64,000 nt of DNA. Origin: Ecdyonurus torrentis. Its lineage: Eukaryota > Arthropoda > Insecta > Ephemeroptera > Heptageniidae. Under the pieces are notes generated by a model. That model searched no databases. It was not told the DNA's origin and was given only the letters and a program-made list of their open reading frames with translations. Position 1 is the first letter of the stretch. Every line of letters begins with the position of its first letter. Position numbers and translations under genes: made by a program. This document shows, one piece after another, positions 1 to 11,956 of this stretch. The stretch is taken from contig OX439131.1 in NCBI GenBank assembly GCA_949318235.1, positions 2,993,464-3,057,463 of the forward strand, in the 5' to 3' direction.

Positions 1-119
1 GGCTTTGTGGTAAAAATATAATATTTTTTTAATACCCATTATTCATATCAAAGCTATTGTTACTCATAAATTTTAAACTTATAAGAAAAATTGCATTTTG
101 CCTCAAACCATAGAACACC

Positions 120-140
120 TTTTTTTTTTTTTTTTTTTTT
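120..140. repeat. Poly-T run (21)
   Basis: Uninterrupted T run near the window start; the flanking 1-545 is AT-rich with no gene signal. Confidence 0.95.
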
Positions 141-584
141 AAAGAATAGTCACATTTTTTTTAAAAAGTTCTAGAAAATTCGTGTCTTGATGTAAAATCT
201 AATTATTCTTCACTTCGCAGACTAATTATATAACATTAATTCACATTCGTTGCGTATATTTAAATACAATTAAACTTATAAAGTATAAGCTGATAGAATT
301 ATATATTATATAGAAGAAAAGATCTCTTCTTTTTGGCTCTAAACGATATAATTCACTAATTACAGATTCTAGATATAATAGAATCTACAAGAGAAATAGA
401 GTTTGATAACTTTGTATATTTGGAGCTCAAAATTTAGCACCATTTGTTATAAAGTATTATCAGTCTAATATTATATTGATATTTGTTTCAGATATACTAA
501 TAACAGTAATAATAACCTTTATTGTAATTATTTATTATATTGTATTTATTGCATTGGTGCTCTCATAATTTTTTTTAGAGTATT

Positions 585-650
585 TCTCAGGGAACGGTTT
601 CGGTTCTTGGAACCGCCGCAAGAATCCAAGAACCGTATCTGAGAACCGGG
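585..650. repeat. GC-richer inverted repeat at the left edge of A1
   Basis: CGGTTCTTGGA and TCCAAGAACCG form a perfect 11-bp stem around an ACCGCCGCAAGAA loop, with further imperfect pairing outward (CTCAGGGAACGG against CCGTATCTGAG). It is not part of the other A copies and may be the terminus of another element fused to A1. Confidence 0.7.
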
Positions 651-998
651 AATAGACCAGAGAAAAACATAAGCATTTATATCATATATCACAAAACACT
701 GGATGGGATTTACAAAAATAACTTTAGTTTGTCTCAAAACCCAACAGTAGCCCCGTAGCAGTGATCAGAAAACTCGTTTTATGCAACCTTCGTAACATTT
801 TCATACTAATTTTTGCATGTTTCTGACGTCATAAACATGAATTTTCACGCAAATTGCATACTTTACAGTTTTTTCACGCTCTCTCGGGGGGCTACATTAA
901 CATTCTGGTAAAAATTGTCATCAGTTTTGAAGATCACATTTCGTGTTTATTCATTAAAAAGCACATAATATGTTGTTTTATGTGGTCTATAGCTTTAA
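651..998 (+). mobile_element. MITE family A, copy A1
   Basis: This copy is about 85-90% similar by eye to A4 over its length. Shared landmarks are AGACCAGAGAAAAACATAAG at the left, CAACAGTAGCCCCGTAGCAG, TTTCTGACGTCATAAACATG and GTGGTCTATAGCTTTAA at the right. The right end has TTAA (995-998). The left end lacks the expected TTAAAGCC and instead abuts a CGGTTCTTGGA palindrome, so it is recombined or truncated there. Confidence 0.85.
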
Positions 999-1353
999 GA
1001 ACCAACTGTTCAAGAATCGTATTTCTTAAAACCTGCAAAAATTGATTTCTCGATTTTATTGCATTCTAAAATATAAAATAACGTCAGTTTTCGTGTATTA
1101 ATTTTCAATAATCTGTTACTATGTTTATTATTATTATTCTTCATAAATGAACTCAATTTATTCTGCCATTGATATTAAATTACCAACAAAATATGTTGCT
1201 AATGTAATATTGTTTTCATGTTGAATTTCATTGTGGTCAAGGGGAAAGGTTTTGCTGTCAAACACTCACAAGGCCTTAATAAAGTTATTACCATTACAAT
1301 TATCATTGATGTCATCTACATTGAATTTAAATTTATTTGAATTTGATTTCATG

Positions 1354-1394
1354 TTACAAAATTGCAGCTTACAAAATTGCAGCTTACAAAATTT
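1354..1394. repeat. Short tandem repeat of 15 bp
   Basis: TTACAAAATTGCAGC occurs twice in tandem (1354-1383), followed by a partial third unit. Confidence 0.9.
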
Positions 1395-1556
1395 TTAGGG
1401 TATATAGTTGAACTTTTAAAGCATATTGATGGGACATAAAAAACCCAACAGTTTACTAAAAACTACAATTTTTTAACTCATTGATTAAAGCTTGCGCTTC
1501 ATAATAAATAATAACTATAATAACATTGACATAGAAAAAAATATCATTTTTTGTCC

Positions 1557-1561
<5 letters not shown>

Positions 1562-1595
<34 letters not shown>
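1562..1595. repeat. Poly-A run (about 34)
   Basis: Long A run with no recognisable retroposed sequence immediately upstream. Confidence 0.95.
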
Positions 1596-1596
<1 letters not shown>

Positions 1597-2549
1597 AATA
1601 GTTATACTAAGGATTTTTATATTATACTAAAATTAGCTTTTTACAACCTAGAAAAAATAATAATAAAAACAAACAATAATTTATCTATGTAAATGGCCAA
1701 ATTCGATGCTTGTCCTGGTGGGCAACGTGTTTATGTGCTCAACCTTGGCATTAGCGCGTAATTTCATGCAACCCCCCTATATACTGGAGAAATTTTATTA
1801 TTAAGTTTGCTTACTATTAAATAACCGATTATCTTGAAATAAGCGTGGGCGAGACACGAAGTATAATTCTTTTAGCTATAAGGTACATTTGCTATTGTTT
1901 TTTCCCCTATTCAAAATGACGCACTGATCTATATTTTACAAGAAATATTTGTAAGATATACAAAGTTTGATAACATGCAAAGTTACTTTATTTTAATGTG
2001 GCAGTTACTTTAGGTAGCTAAATTTATTATTGCATATTGTTATTACATATTGCACGGAAAGAAGTTATAACTATTTGGACTTTACAATGCTGTACAGCAA
2101 AATATACTCCAGAAATAAAGTCCCACTATAAGGGCACTCTATTTTATAACACATACTAAAGTATAATAGACGCTCAACAACAAAATTTAAAGAAGAGAAC
2201 ATTCATAGTACATGCAGAATAATTTGTAAATTTTCTTTGTATCGTACTTATGTCGTATAAGACTTTCAAAACTTGATATGTAAAACCTAGCTTTATCATA
2301 TATACAAAGTATAAAGTCAGTAAACTTTGTCCATATTCATATTAGTTATATCAATATGAGTTACTTACAATAATGGACTTAACTACTTTGGTAGAGTGCA
2401 TGATGAAAACGTGAGAATACATCCCTATAGCTTGGCAGGAAACAACACATTATCTTTTCGAGTGAGTATATATGGTGCTCCTTTTTGCGGCGCTCCTGTC
2501 TTTTAATTTTAATAATATAAAGTTGTTATAGTGAGCATACATATACGTC

Positions 2550-2550
<1 letters not shown>

Positions 2551-2582
<32 letters not shown>
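2551..2582. repeat. (AG)16 array
   Basis: Perfect dinucleotide array. Confidence 0.97.
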
Positions 2583-2585
<3 letters not shown>

Positions 2586-2651
2586 CCAATTACTCGCAAT
2601 TGAATCTAATTGCTTCACATTTATCTTCTCTTCACATTATATGTAAATTAC

Positions 2652-2680
2652 ATTAAGACGCCGCACGGCCTCGTCTTAAT
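2652..2680. repeat. 9-bp stem-loop with GC-rich loop
   Basis: ATTAAGACG and CGTCTTAAT flank the loop CCGCACGGCCT. It is an isolated CpG-containing hairpin in AT-rich DNA. No oligo-T follows, so it is not a terminator-like structure. Confidence 0.85.
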
Positions 2681-3016
2681 ATAACGATAATGTATTTTAT
2701 ATTATTTTGATTCAACATTTGCATATATGGGTAATATTATATTATTGCTCTAAGACGATTTTCATGTAAACGGTAATGATGTTCACTACTTGGACTATGC
2801 AGTTTTAATACGTGGAAATTTCATCTTTTTTTAGATATAGATCGCATGAAATCAATTTTATTACATTATTTCGTGTGAATAGAACTTCAAATTCTTGTTT
2901 GAATGTATGTTTTGAAGAATACATTCATAATGTTGTAAATTTTAATGATATATGTAAATATGTATAATGCCGTATATTTGTTGTGATTTGTTGACTTTTT
3001 TTCTTCAAACAAATAG

Positions 3017-3185
3017 TGATATTACGGCGCCGATATCTCACAATTATTTCCAAAAAGAAAATTATTCAGCACAAGACAAATCTAAAGACACAAATTTATG
3101 GGCAACTGCAACTGGTGAACAAAAGAATGAAAAATTTATAAATAGAAAAAAAGGCAACTCTTTGAAAAATAAGGATCGCAGGGAG
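3017..3185 (+). CDS. Candidate internal (or terminal) coding exon, polar Lys/Asn-rich
   Basis: An open frame of 56 codons begins right after a pyrimidine-rich acceptor (GACTTTTTTTCTTCAAACAAATAG, split here over 2992-3016) and reaches a possible donor, GAG|GTATAT, at 3186. The peptide is polar and charged (many K, N, D, E, Q, S, T) with few hydrophobic residues and one Trp near residue 32. It is less AT-biased than its surroundings. The exon would begin with the third base of a split codon and end on a complete codon. If the donor is not used, the frame continues 13 more codons to TAA at 3225, giving a terminal exon with a C-terminus rich in K, R, T and Y. I do not recognise the sequence. No partner exons were found, so chance remains quite possible. 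Confidence 0.25.
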
Positions 3186-3344
3186 GTATATTACCTGGGG
3201 GCAAAAGGCACAAGAACCCGATATTAAATTACAATAACCTCATATTATTTTGTGGATTGTACGCGTGCGAAAAGTCACGCTTTCTTGCGATATTTTGTTG
3301 CGAAGTGAAGTCGGCTGATGTTATCTCAATGGATTAGGCGCCAC

Positions 3345-3367
3345 CCTCTCTCTCTCTCTCTCTCTCT
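3345..3367. repeat. (CT)n array
   Basis: Short perfect array following the 3017-3227 open frame; flanked by moderately GC-richer DNA (3240-3540) with no clear gene. Confidence 0.97.
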
Positions 3368-3549
3368 GCTCGCTCTTGAAATTAGATCTGTGTTTGACCC
3401 CGGCATCATAACTCTCCTGGTACCTTGAGTCTCATTTATCACGGTATTGTGGAGTTAGTTACCTCTTAGAGCTGCATTAGCTTGGGCTTTTATACTTTTG
3501 ACCCGCAGTAATGGAAATATCAGAGTCTATAGCAGAGTCTGCAAGCTTA

Positions 3550-3806
3550 CACGGAAAAAAATTATTAAGTAATGCAATGTAATGGCATTGCATGTAATGG
3601 CAGGTACAGTACATGAAATTTGTGAATTGCAATTGGTAAAATATTAACCTGCTGCTGGTATACTAAAATGTCACCAGATATACCTTTATTAGTATAGTAT
3701 GTAACACCTTCATTAGGCATTACTTTAGTACATCAATACCTGTTTACCTATTGCTATTTTCAGAATTTATGTATCTACAATTGATTTTATTATATTTTTT
3801 TCCGTG
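3550..3806. mobile_element. MITE-like element E1 with CACGGAAAAAA ends
   Basis: CACGGAAAAAA (3550-3560) and TTTTTTCCGTG (3796-3806) form an inverted repeat bounded by TA on both sides. The interior has no ORF. GTACATCAATACCTGTTT (3729-3746) is shared with a second copy at about 40230-40441. Confidence 0.65.
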
Positions 3807-3860
3807 TAGTGAGTGCGAGTATTTTACTGAATATTAAATTAGTTTTAAGAAATTAAATTA

Positions 3861-3890
3861 CTTCTGTACGAGTACAGAAGTACAGCTGTA
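3861..3890. repeat. Two adjacent palindromes
   Basis: CTTCTGTAC-GA-GTACAGAAG (3861-3880) is followed directly by TACAGCTGTA (3881-3890), just downstream of element E1. Confidence 0.9.
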
Positions 3891-4364
3891 TAATATATAC
3901 ATTTATTTTTGCATGCATGTTATATCATAGTATGGTATGTACTGTACAGTACACTTCAATAAAATGGAAAAATTTTCCTATTCAAATACTCACACAAAAG
4001 TTTCAACGTTCTTGAAAAGAGAGAAATATGCACCAATTGCTATATACATATTATACATTTTAAATCAAGGGGCATGCATGTAATAAGTAGCGCACCGATT
4101 TTTAATGGTAAAAAAAAAAAAATATTAATAATAATCTTTGCTCTTTGTTGAGTGCATATACTTCATAAAAAAGTTTTACAATAGACGTATAAGATTTTAC
4201 GTGCATGAATTGACGTATTTTTAATAGCTGCAACAATGAAAGCACACATCGATTTACTCAGACATCAATGGTGAAAGCTTTATTTATATAAATGCAGAAT
4301 TGAAATATATTATGTAGAGCCCTGGTTGTGGAGGTGTTAAATATTCTGACAATTGTGTGGCACC

Positions 4365-4428
4365 TAACACTTGATCTAATGTCCCTGATGTCTTCCTAAC
4401 ACTTGATCTAATGTCCCTCATGTCTTCC
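4365..4428. repeat. Tandem duplicate (2 x 32 bp) containing an N1-type terminus
   Basis: Units 4365-4396 and 4397-4428 differ at one base (GATG/CATG). Each contains CTAATGTCCCTSATGTCTTCC, and the second continues AACTCC, closely matching the N1 terminal repeat CAATGTCCCTTACATGTCTTCCAACTC (given in pieces). It appears to be a solo transposon end, duplicated. Confidence 0.75.
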
Positions 4429-5424
4429 AACTCCCTGGTGTAAATCTGCAGTCAATCTTGTGATATATTGTGCCACCACTGGAAGTCACTGCGTAACTGT
4501 TCAACTAACCTATACAAAAGGATCGAGATCTTGTTGCTACCTAAGCAGTGCAATCATGTCGAGTGTTTATACGTCATGTATTGTGTATTGTTTCTAACCT
4601 TCAGTTTAATAGCTCGTAGTCTTCTGGTAGTACAAAAAGTTTGCAAATAATGGATCGCATTTTTTTTTTTTTTTTTTTTTTTTGATGTGTCTAAAAAAAT
4701 GAAGGGGGAAAAAAAGGAACAGAGAGTTGGTAGACATGTAATGGACAGTGCACTTGATTGTGGTATAGTATATTATATTACTCTTCAAATTCAGATAGCT
4801 CTAGATTTTGACTTGTAAAATATATTATTGCAATCGTGGATACAATGAAAATCCAATAATTTATAATTATGAAACTGCAGATAAATATCTGATGAAGCTA
4901 CTCCGCAGAATAAAAGTTGCTCAACAATGAAACATAATCTTCACGACCTGTCATGCAATGAAATGTTCAATTATAAATATTCTCGATGTAATTTATAATA
5001 TTGAGGTAATGTATAAAGAAAATCAGATTATTATTATTTCTTCCTATTTTTTATTATTTTATCTATATATTTATTTATTACATTACAGTACAGCACATGC
5101 AACTTAACGACGTTAAAGCAAATAATTGACATTAAATTCATTTAATAGTTTGACTTTAACAATACTTAAACTGGAAATAAATAATCGTCTTGTATATTTA
5201 GCCCTGCAAACCCCAGGGAGTAATTGAAGAAGTTTTATTGATTTAACGACACATTAATTCCCAAAATAACAACGTTTACTTTTGAGTATGCAAATATTTT
5301 GTTGCTGTTTTTCAACTGACTGAATTTTATTACAGCCGCAGTAATCTTATTATAGCAAAGTGCGTGTGTGCGGAGAAACAGTCACCATTTGATTAGCTTT
5401 TATTTATTTCTCTGAATAAATAAC

Positions 5425-5448
5425 AGAGAGAGAGAGAGAGAGAGAGAG
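5425..5448. repeat. (AG)12 array
   Basis: Perfect dinucleotide array. Confidence 0.97.
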
Positions 5449-7666
5449 CAAACAATATAAATTAAACCTCAGATCAATAAAAAATGTGTAAAAAAAAATC
5501 ATTTTAAAAAGGGGATTATTTTGTGTTGAAAAATATGTAAACATTTTTTCAACATTTTTGTTTTTGTTTTTTTAACAAGCAATTTCAATTGATTTTAAAA
5601 GAGTATGCCGAACAGTTTATGAAAATTTATGGTTAATTTGAGACTGAAAACTCATTGATAGTTTGTAAACAAAGAAATTGTGTGTGATTTACAAGGATTT
5701 TGAATATTTGCTAATGAACTACGATTTTCAAAAACAGCCGGTTTATATACACTTAATATATTTTATATGACTGCTAGTTCACAGGCACACACAAATAATT
5801 AATTAAAAAGAAGCATATTTGAACGTTAAATATTAAAATTACTGTCCAAATACTTTACAAAATATTTTCAATGTAGTAATACGTATAGCGAGATAACAAA
5901 TTGAAAATTAGTAAAATATGAAACATTGTTATGATGTGAAATTGAAAACTAGGATGGTATATATATATGCGATCCTTGCAACTCAATTTTGCATGAAATT
6001 AACTTAAAATGTGACACGATGGCTTGTATTTCACACGATGCCGAAGGCTATACTGCGCCTGCTTGCCTGCTGTCTGTGTATATAGTTGCTAAGTTTATTT
6101 AGTCCTTGACCCAGGACTGACAATTCAATCACGCCAAAGGACGGACTGTCATGCAAGCAAACTCGTCTATCAAAATTACTTTCTTATTTTCTATCAAAAT
6201 TGTATATATTGATTTATACATAGGAAAATATTTTGCAGATAACAACTTTCGCACGTCATAATAATCGTGAAATGGAAATATCATATTAATTTTATTGCAA
6301 TGTGTTACTCGTGTGTTTAAAACTAAATTAAAAACCAATGGAATTAGTACTGTTGAAATCAGGGTATCAGACATTATTTTATCCGGAATGAAAATGGATC
6401 TACAGAATCCGAATCAATGTTTTTTTTAACAAAAGCATAAAAAAAAAGTTACCTTGCGGGCGGGGGAGAAGAAGCTCCATAGATCAGATTTGGTGAAACC
6501 CTTTTTTTCCGTATTTAAAACGTAAAATTTATCTTGATGTAATCTAGGCAAAAAACAGGATAACTTTTATCGGGTTTTATTTTGACAGCACTAAAAAGCG
6601 TATTATTATATCGCAAGTTACCTAACGGCATGGAAAAAAAAAAGTAGTTTCGAGAAAATTGGCCTCCTTAACATTATGGCATACTTAAGGCCACTTATGC
6701 TACCTAGAGTAATTATATGATACTAATTAAAGTTGTATTTTTTTCCTGTTCTTAATTACTAAAATAGAGATGTGCAATCGTAAGCGATAGAAAATTAAGT
6801 GCGGCTCTCAAAATCTCCATGTGATTGTTCCTTCCATATGATAATGTGTAATTGACTTGCTGTATTATAATTTTTGTCACGGAACATAAAACAATCTGCA
6901 CTTACGCCTTGCAGTTAGAACTAGACCACCAGCGCGACAATTATGCTCAAAGGGTGGCCTACCTCCTAGGCGCGTGGTACTTAATAACGTTTGAACATTT
7001 ACATCAACTTTATTCACCGCATCCACACACAATTCTCTCTCTCTCTCTCTTTTAATCACCACCAAAATACAACACATTGTCATTTTCAAAACCATAATTG
7101 ATTTATAAAGTGTAATTTAAATATAAATTCAATATTTTATTATATTATTAAATCTTTTTCAATATATATATAATATAAAACTAAAAATATTTTACCTTAT
7201 TTTTTGCTGCTATATTATATATTATATATATAATGTTGTAGTGGTTAGTAATTGATATTTTATTGTAATATTTTGTGGTTATACATAGTGTAGAAGCCAA
7301 TATTGAAACTGTTATTGAAATTCAATATTTCATTAAATAATATTAAATTATTATATAATGTTGATATTTATGATTAAAAGAGAAAGATAAATTTGTACTG
7401 ACATTAAAATGTTTATTGAGTGCTTCAATGATTTTTATTAGCTTATTTCATACTGTATATGACTGCGGGATATTTTGTTGTTGTCATATTTTACTGCAAC
7501 AAATATTAAAGCTCCGTTTGCATGACGTTGCAGCAGATTTACTATCAGTATTTTTATTTTATAGAATTAGTTATATTAAAAAAAAAAAAAAGTTATTGCA
7601 TTTTTGCACTTAAATTGTGTTTGAAATTAATTTAAATTATTCATATTTTCTTAAAATATAACAATA

Positions 7667-7726
7667 CTCTCTCTCTCTCTTTCTTTCTCTCTCTCTCTCT
7701 CTCTCTCAGCCTGTATAAATGATTTC

Positions 7727-7788
<62 letters not shown>
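7667..7788. repeat. Compound (CT)n and (AT)n microsatellite
   Basis: CT array (7667-7707, two TTTC interruptions), a short spacer, then (AT)n to 7788. Confidence 0.97.
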
Positions 7789-7792
<4 letters not shown>

Positions 7793-8036
7793 TTTGCTGC
7801 GATCATTTGTCATTTTCTTTCTATACAGTATAAATAATAATTAAAAAAATCTTTTGTTTCGTATATTTTGACCTTTTCAAGAAAAAGATTGCAAATAAAA
7901 ATTTGAATATTTACAACACTGTATGGTTCAAGATCAAGTTGAAGCGGAATATAGAAAAAAAAACTAAAACAAGTAGAGTGAAACATCAATTATCTTAAAA
8001 TTAAAAGCCTAGGATAATTTTCTGCCATGACCTCAG

Positions 8037-8104
8037 CCGCGAGTGGTCGCGGGAATAAAACGAGTGAATCCGCGAAGCTCGCGGCAGGCGGGCGGGCGGG
8101 TGGG
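8037..8104 (+). other. CpG pocket with twin hairpins and a G-quadruplex motif
   Basis: CCGCGA-GTGG-TCGCGG (8037-8052) and CCGCGA-AGC-TCGCGG (8070-8084) are two hairpins with identical 6-bp stems. They are followed by GGGCGGGCGGGTGGG (8090-8104), four G3 runs with one-base loops, the form known to give very stable quadruplexes. The pocket is surrounded by AT-rich DNA with no gene signal. It could be a promoter fragment, an origin-like element or part of an unrecognised repeat. Confidence 0.75.
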
Positions 8105-8342
8105 CTTGATCTCAAAATATGAGTCATCATAATAACTAAATATTATAATACATTAAAGCTCAATGTTCTATCTCAATAATAAGATATGTGAGACTTTACA
8201 ATCAATTATACTGTCTTTTAAAAAAAATTGTATATTTGATTTTCAGACGTTTAATTCGTCATATTGTATAACATCTTTATTTATAAACATATCTTTCTAA
8301 ATATAATCTATTTGCCTTATTAAATTTGTCGTGGCACGCTAT

Positions 8343-8367
8343 TCTCTCTCTCTCTCTCTCTCTCTCT
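8343..8367. repeat. (TC)n array
   Basis: Perfect dinucleotide array. Confidence 0.97.
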
Positions 8368-9392
8368 GACACATTCTCTCTAGGGGTTAAATTTGATACC
8401 TTATTTTAATAAATAATATTTTTACTCTGTTAAATATTTCAATGCTTTAAGATCATTATTGTAGTTTTGCTTTTCTCGTCTCTTTACCTACATCAATCTG
8501 CATGGATGTTAATTCTGACATAGGGCACTATAGTATATCACAGGCGGACGACGTGGAAAAGGGTGCGTTTCTACTTGCAAGTTAGTTCCTATCGTGTTTT
8601 TTTATTATTATTATTTTATTATTATTATTTTTTAATAAAAACCGGCTACTTTTATGAGTATATCATTTTAAGAAAATTAGTGTTCCAGAATAAGAAAAAA
8701 AAAAGTTTTTTAAATGAGGGATAATAGTTATATTTAAACGTGTTTATTATATATAAAAAAAAGTTGCAATAAAAATTTAGCTGGCTTCCATATTCATATT
8801 TAGCGTTACAACACTTATCGTAAAGTTTTCTTACAATCCCAATTAACACTTATAATAATCCAGCACTATTTGTTTTTCCGCTGCTAAATGTGTGGCCCTT
8901 TATGACTCACACACTAAATAATAATAATAAACCATGCATGTTTGCAAGATATGACCTTAACTTTTTTTAAGTTAAATTTTGTTAATTATTTGTAAAAAAA
9001 AAAAAGCCATAGAAAAAAAAATGTATTCAATACAGTATTTTTACGTATCCATATAGTTAATATTTATTTTATCCCTTATATAATATCAGAAGTGTACCAT
9101 ATATATAAATTGATATAGCTAGAAGGCATAAAACATAACTGCCACTTTAATGCAATATAACGCGCGCCAGACTTGATTAAAATCAGATCACGCTGAGATG
9201 GTTCAATTAATTTTATATGACTATAAGTTATTCTTATTAGAATGTCACTACTCTGCCCCAATATATATCACATTACAAACAATATACATACAAGTCGCAT
9301 TGAAAGCAATTCGTATTGTTAACTAATAACCTTGAGTTTATTATTATGAACGAGACATACAAGGTATCTGAATGCATCAGTCTATGTTATAG

Positions 9393-9432
9393 AGGAGTGA
9401 GATCATCTAATTAACAATACTGACTCACTCCT
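9393..9432. repeat. Short inverted repeat, 9-bp stem with 22-base loop
   Basis: AGGAGTGAG (9393-9401) and CTCACTCCT (9424-9432) could pair. The stem is too short to support a microRNA precursor. Confidence 0.7.
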
Positions 9433-10014
9433 TTTGTCTCTTAACTCAATCTATAAATGTAGGTATGTATATAATTGTTAATATCGATAATTAAAATAAA
9501 TCTCTATTAATGATGATTTAATTCTCACAAAAATTACATCGTTAAAATGTGTGACATCTTTGTAAGCACTAAAATTTATATTACTTTTGTCATAGAAAAT
9601 TTCCAAATTTAGACATTATATTTTATAATATAATAAATTAAATTGTTCTATTATTATTTTATTATGTTAATAAAACTAACGTATATACATAGAAGAAAAT
9701 AATATAATACAAAACATGTTTCATTCATAGTCATTAGAATATGAATGAAATATTATACGTGTAATGAACTATAAATGTATTAAGTGTACTTGTTGTTCAT
9801 ATATATAAAAAAGAAGCAATAAAATTGAACGTGCATTTTTTTTCCTGCAATATTTATGATGACGTTTATACTGTTTGTATTCTATGATTGGGCGTAATTT
9901 TTGGGAAAATGAAATTGAAATTGTGCCATCAATTTCATTGTTCTGTGTTAAAATGACATTTTAGGTTATTGATTTTTTTTATCTTTCATCAGCTACAATT
10001 ATGGTAACTGTAGT

Positions 10015-10017
<3 letters not shown>

Positions 10018-10064
<47 letters not shown>
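10018..10064. repeat. (GA)n array, 47 bp
   Basis: Perfect dinucleotide array. Confidence 0.97.
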
Positions 10065-10066
<2 letters not shown>

Positions 10067-10620
10067 AAAAGTATCAAACACTAATTTCAACTTATTTTAT
10101 CTTCTCCGCTTGTATTTCATATAAAAAAAAATGTTTATGAATATTTAAAGAAGAATAAGAAAAAGATGAAGTGATAGAGGAAAAAAAAGTGAGTGTTGGT
10201 TTTTTAAATGTAAATATTGACATTTTCAATTGATACGCGAGTGTAAAATGCGTTGGTCACTGTATACAGTCTGGACAACTGTGCATTAGCAAGTCGCAAT
10301 GCTGTGTTATGTGACCCTTTGCTTGTGCAAATACTAAACTGTATACACGCTTAAATCTTAACTTTGCAAGAGGAGTATACGAATAAGAAACTTGTAATTA
10401 TTTATGATGTACTGTACGTATAGCAATTTTCAGTTAGCTGAAACTGAGCTGACAGTTTCATCGTTTTGATTTGAGCCAGCGATATAAATTTAGGATATTA
10501 AAGGTAGAACTTCAAACTGTTTTGTAAATTATAATCTCCTTCATGAAACAAGCAGTAACTATTAGATAGTTAGTTGTATAGGTGCTGTAGTATATGTAGT
10601 TGTAGGTGTTTCATTGTATA

Positions 10621-10921
10621 GGGTGTATGCGGATGACGTCATATTTATTGCGCTTTGAGGCCATACTGGAGTAGTGCATAACATTGCTCAGCATAGGACA
10701 AACTTCATTTAAGCCCATTTTCTTTGGGAAATCGGTTAATTTTTTGTTTTTTGTTATTTTTCTCACATACTTGAGATACTAATTCAACATATTTACAACA
10801 TCAATGCTCTCAAAAATATTGCATAGTGTTTTTAAACTGGTAAAATGATTTTTTTTCCTATGTCACCCATGTTATTGAGTTATCCAACATGGCGTCGACT
10901 TTAACATGAATGCATAGACCC
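10621..10921 (+). mobile_element. MITE family D, copy D1 (TA-flanked)
   Basis: The ends are TA-GGGTGTATGCGGATG and the complement of CATGAATGCATAGACCC-TA, giving a short imperfect inverted repeat with a TA duplication as in Tc1/mariner-type elements. The interior is shared with D2: ATGACGTCATATTTATTGCG, GCCATACTGGAGTA, and CATACTTGAGATACTAATTC. It is about 301 bp and non-coding. Confidence 0.82.
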
Positions 10922-11932
10922 TATATGATTTTTGAGTGAGACAGAGACAGAGAATTTAAGAGAAAAAACGCACTGCTTTTTACATACGTTAATCGTGATT
11001 TTACAATTGTAGATTTAAGAATTCTATAGATAGTTGGATTTTTTTTTTTTTTTTTTTTTTCGTTCAGAATTATTGACATAATTTTCTTGATTCAAGTGAC
11101 ATTCACAGAACTCCTACGTAATGTAAGTACTATTATGTTTATGAAGTTACAGCATGCGTGTTGATGTGATTCAATTGTGTGACTGAAGTCTTAGAGCAGG
11201 CAGACAGTCGTGTCTTGTGCACATTGCCGACATGATAATGACTTCATCAACTATGTTGAGCAGACACGCCCCCCTTCTTGCAATGCAGCTTGCCTTCACT
11301 CTGAGACTTCCACATGACAAACAAATTGTCGTTACAAACCTCTAGAAATAATTGAGATGTTTATTGCAAACATTGCATGGGCTTGAATCATAAATTTAGA
11401 ACATAACAAGGAGACAGAAAGGCCAGGAAAATATTATATATCTCAATTTATATATAGAAATTCTGGATGGTTAATTTCGTCTTTATTCTCGGAGTTATTG
11501 GAATTTATGTATAATAAATTTAAATTTTTATTTTAACATCTTATAAAATAATTTTAATTAGGCTTGGGTTATGTAAAGTCATGCAAAACCACATTATTGG
11601 CCTTTCACTATAACAGGCTGTTTTTGTATCTGGATAATTATATTGAAATTTAAGTCTTGCAGGACAAGTTTATAGTGCACTATATGCATGCATGTATGTT
11701 TGCGCCCAACAGCTGCAAATTACCTGCAATTAGTATCTTGTACCATACATATGTGTCATAGTTATTCTCTAAATCAATTAATATAAGAACATACTTAAAT
11801 AACCTACTTCATATACTGTTCATTCAGATAGATTTCATAAAGTATGTATTTATAAAATACTCAAAATTTAAGTATTAAATTTATTTTAAAAAATCTTGGT
11901 TAGAAGTGTGTTAAAGATGTATGCGAAATGTG

Positions 11933-11956
11933 AGGTGACCTCTAGGTCAAGGGTCA
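11933..11956 (+). promoter_or_regulatory. DR1 nuclear-receptor site with adjacent inverted half-sites
   Basis: AGGTGACCT (overlapping inverted half-sites, 11933-11941) is followed by AGGTCA-A-GGGTCA (11944-11956), a DR1 close to the HNF4/RXR consensus. A moderately CpG-rich stretch follows to about 12050. Confidence 0.45.

Larger units (their letters stand above)
999..2550. other. AT-rich stretch without gene signal
   Basis: Apart from the 15-bp tandem and poly-A listed, I see only a CACGGAAAGAA word at 2053-2063 (family E/F end, partner not found) and a small GC-richer patch at 1715-1780. Confidence 0.6.
4429..8036. other. AT-rich stretch without gene signal
   Basis: Listed microsatellites only. 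A GCGGGCGGGGGAG word at 6458-6470 and a GC-richer pocket at 6930-6985 (CAGCGCGACAATTATGCTCA, CCTCCTAGGCGCGTGG) have no assignable function. Confidence 0.55.
8105..10620. other. AT-rich stretch without gene signal
   Basis: Listed arrays, an (ATT)n tract at 8600-8633 and a weak 9-bp inverted repeat are the only structures seen. Confidence 0.6.

Noticed and set aside
1562..1595. Poly-A run as the tail of a processed pseudogene
   Set aside because: No gene-like sequence or target-site duplication was found upstream; the same holds for 29552-29584 and 59179-59213.
10570..10620. TTAGTTGTATAGGTGCTGTAG-like stretch as a let-7-type microRNA
   Set aside because: The mature let-7 seed order is not present and there is no matching hairpin arm.
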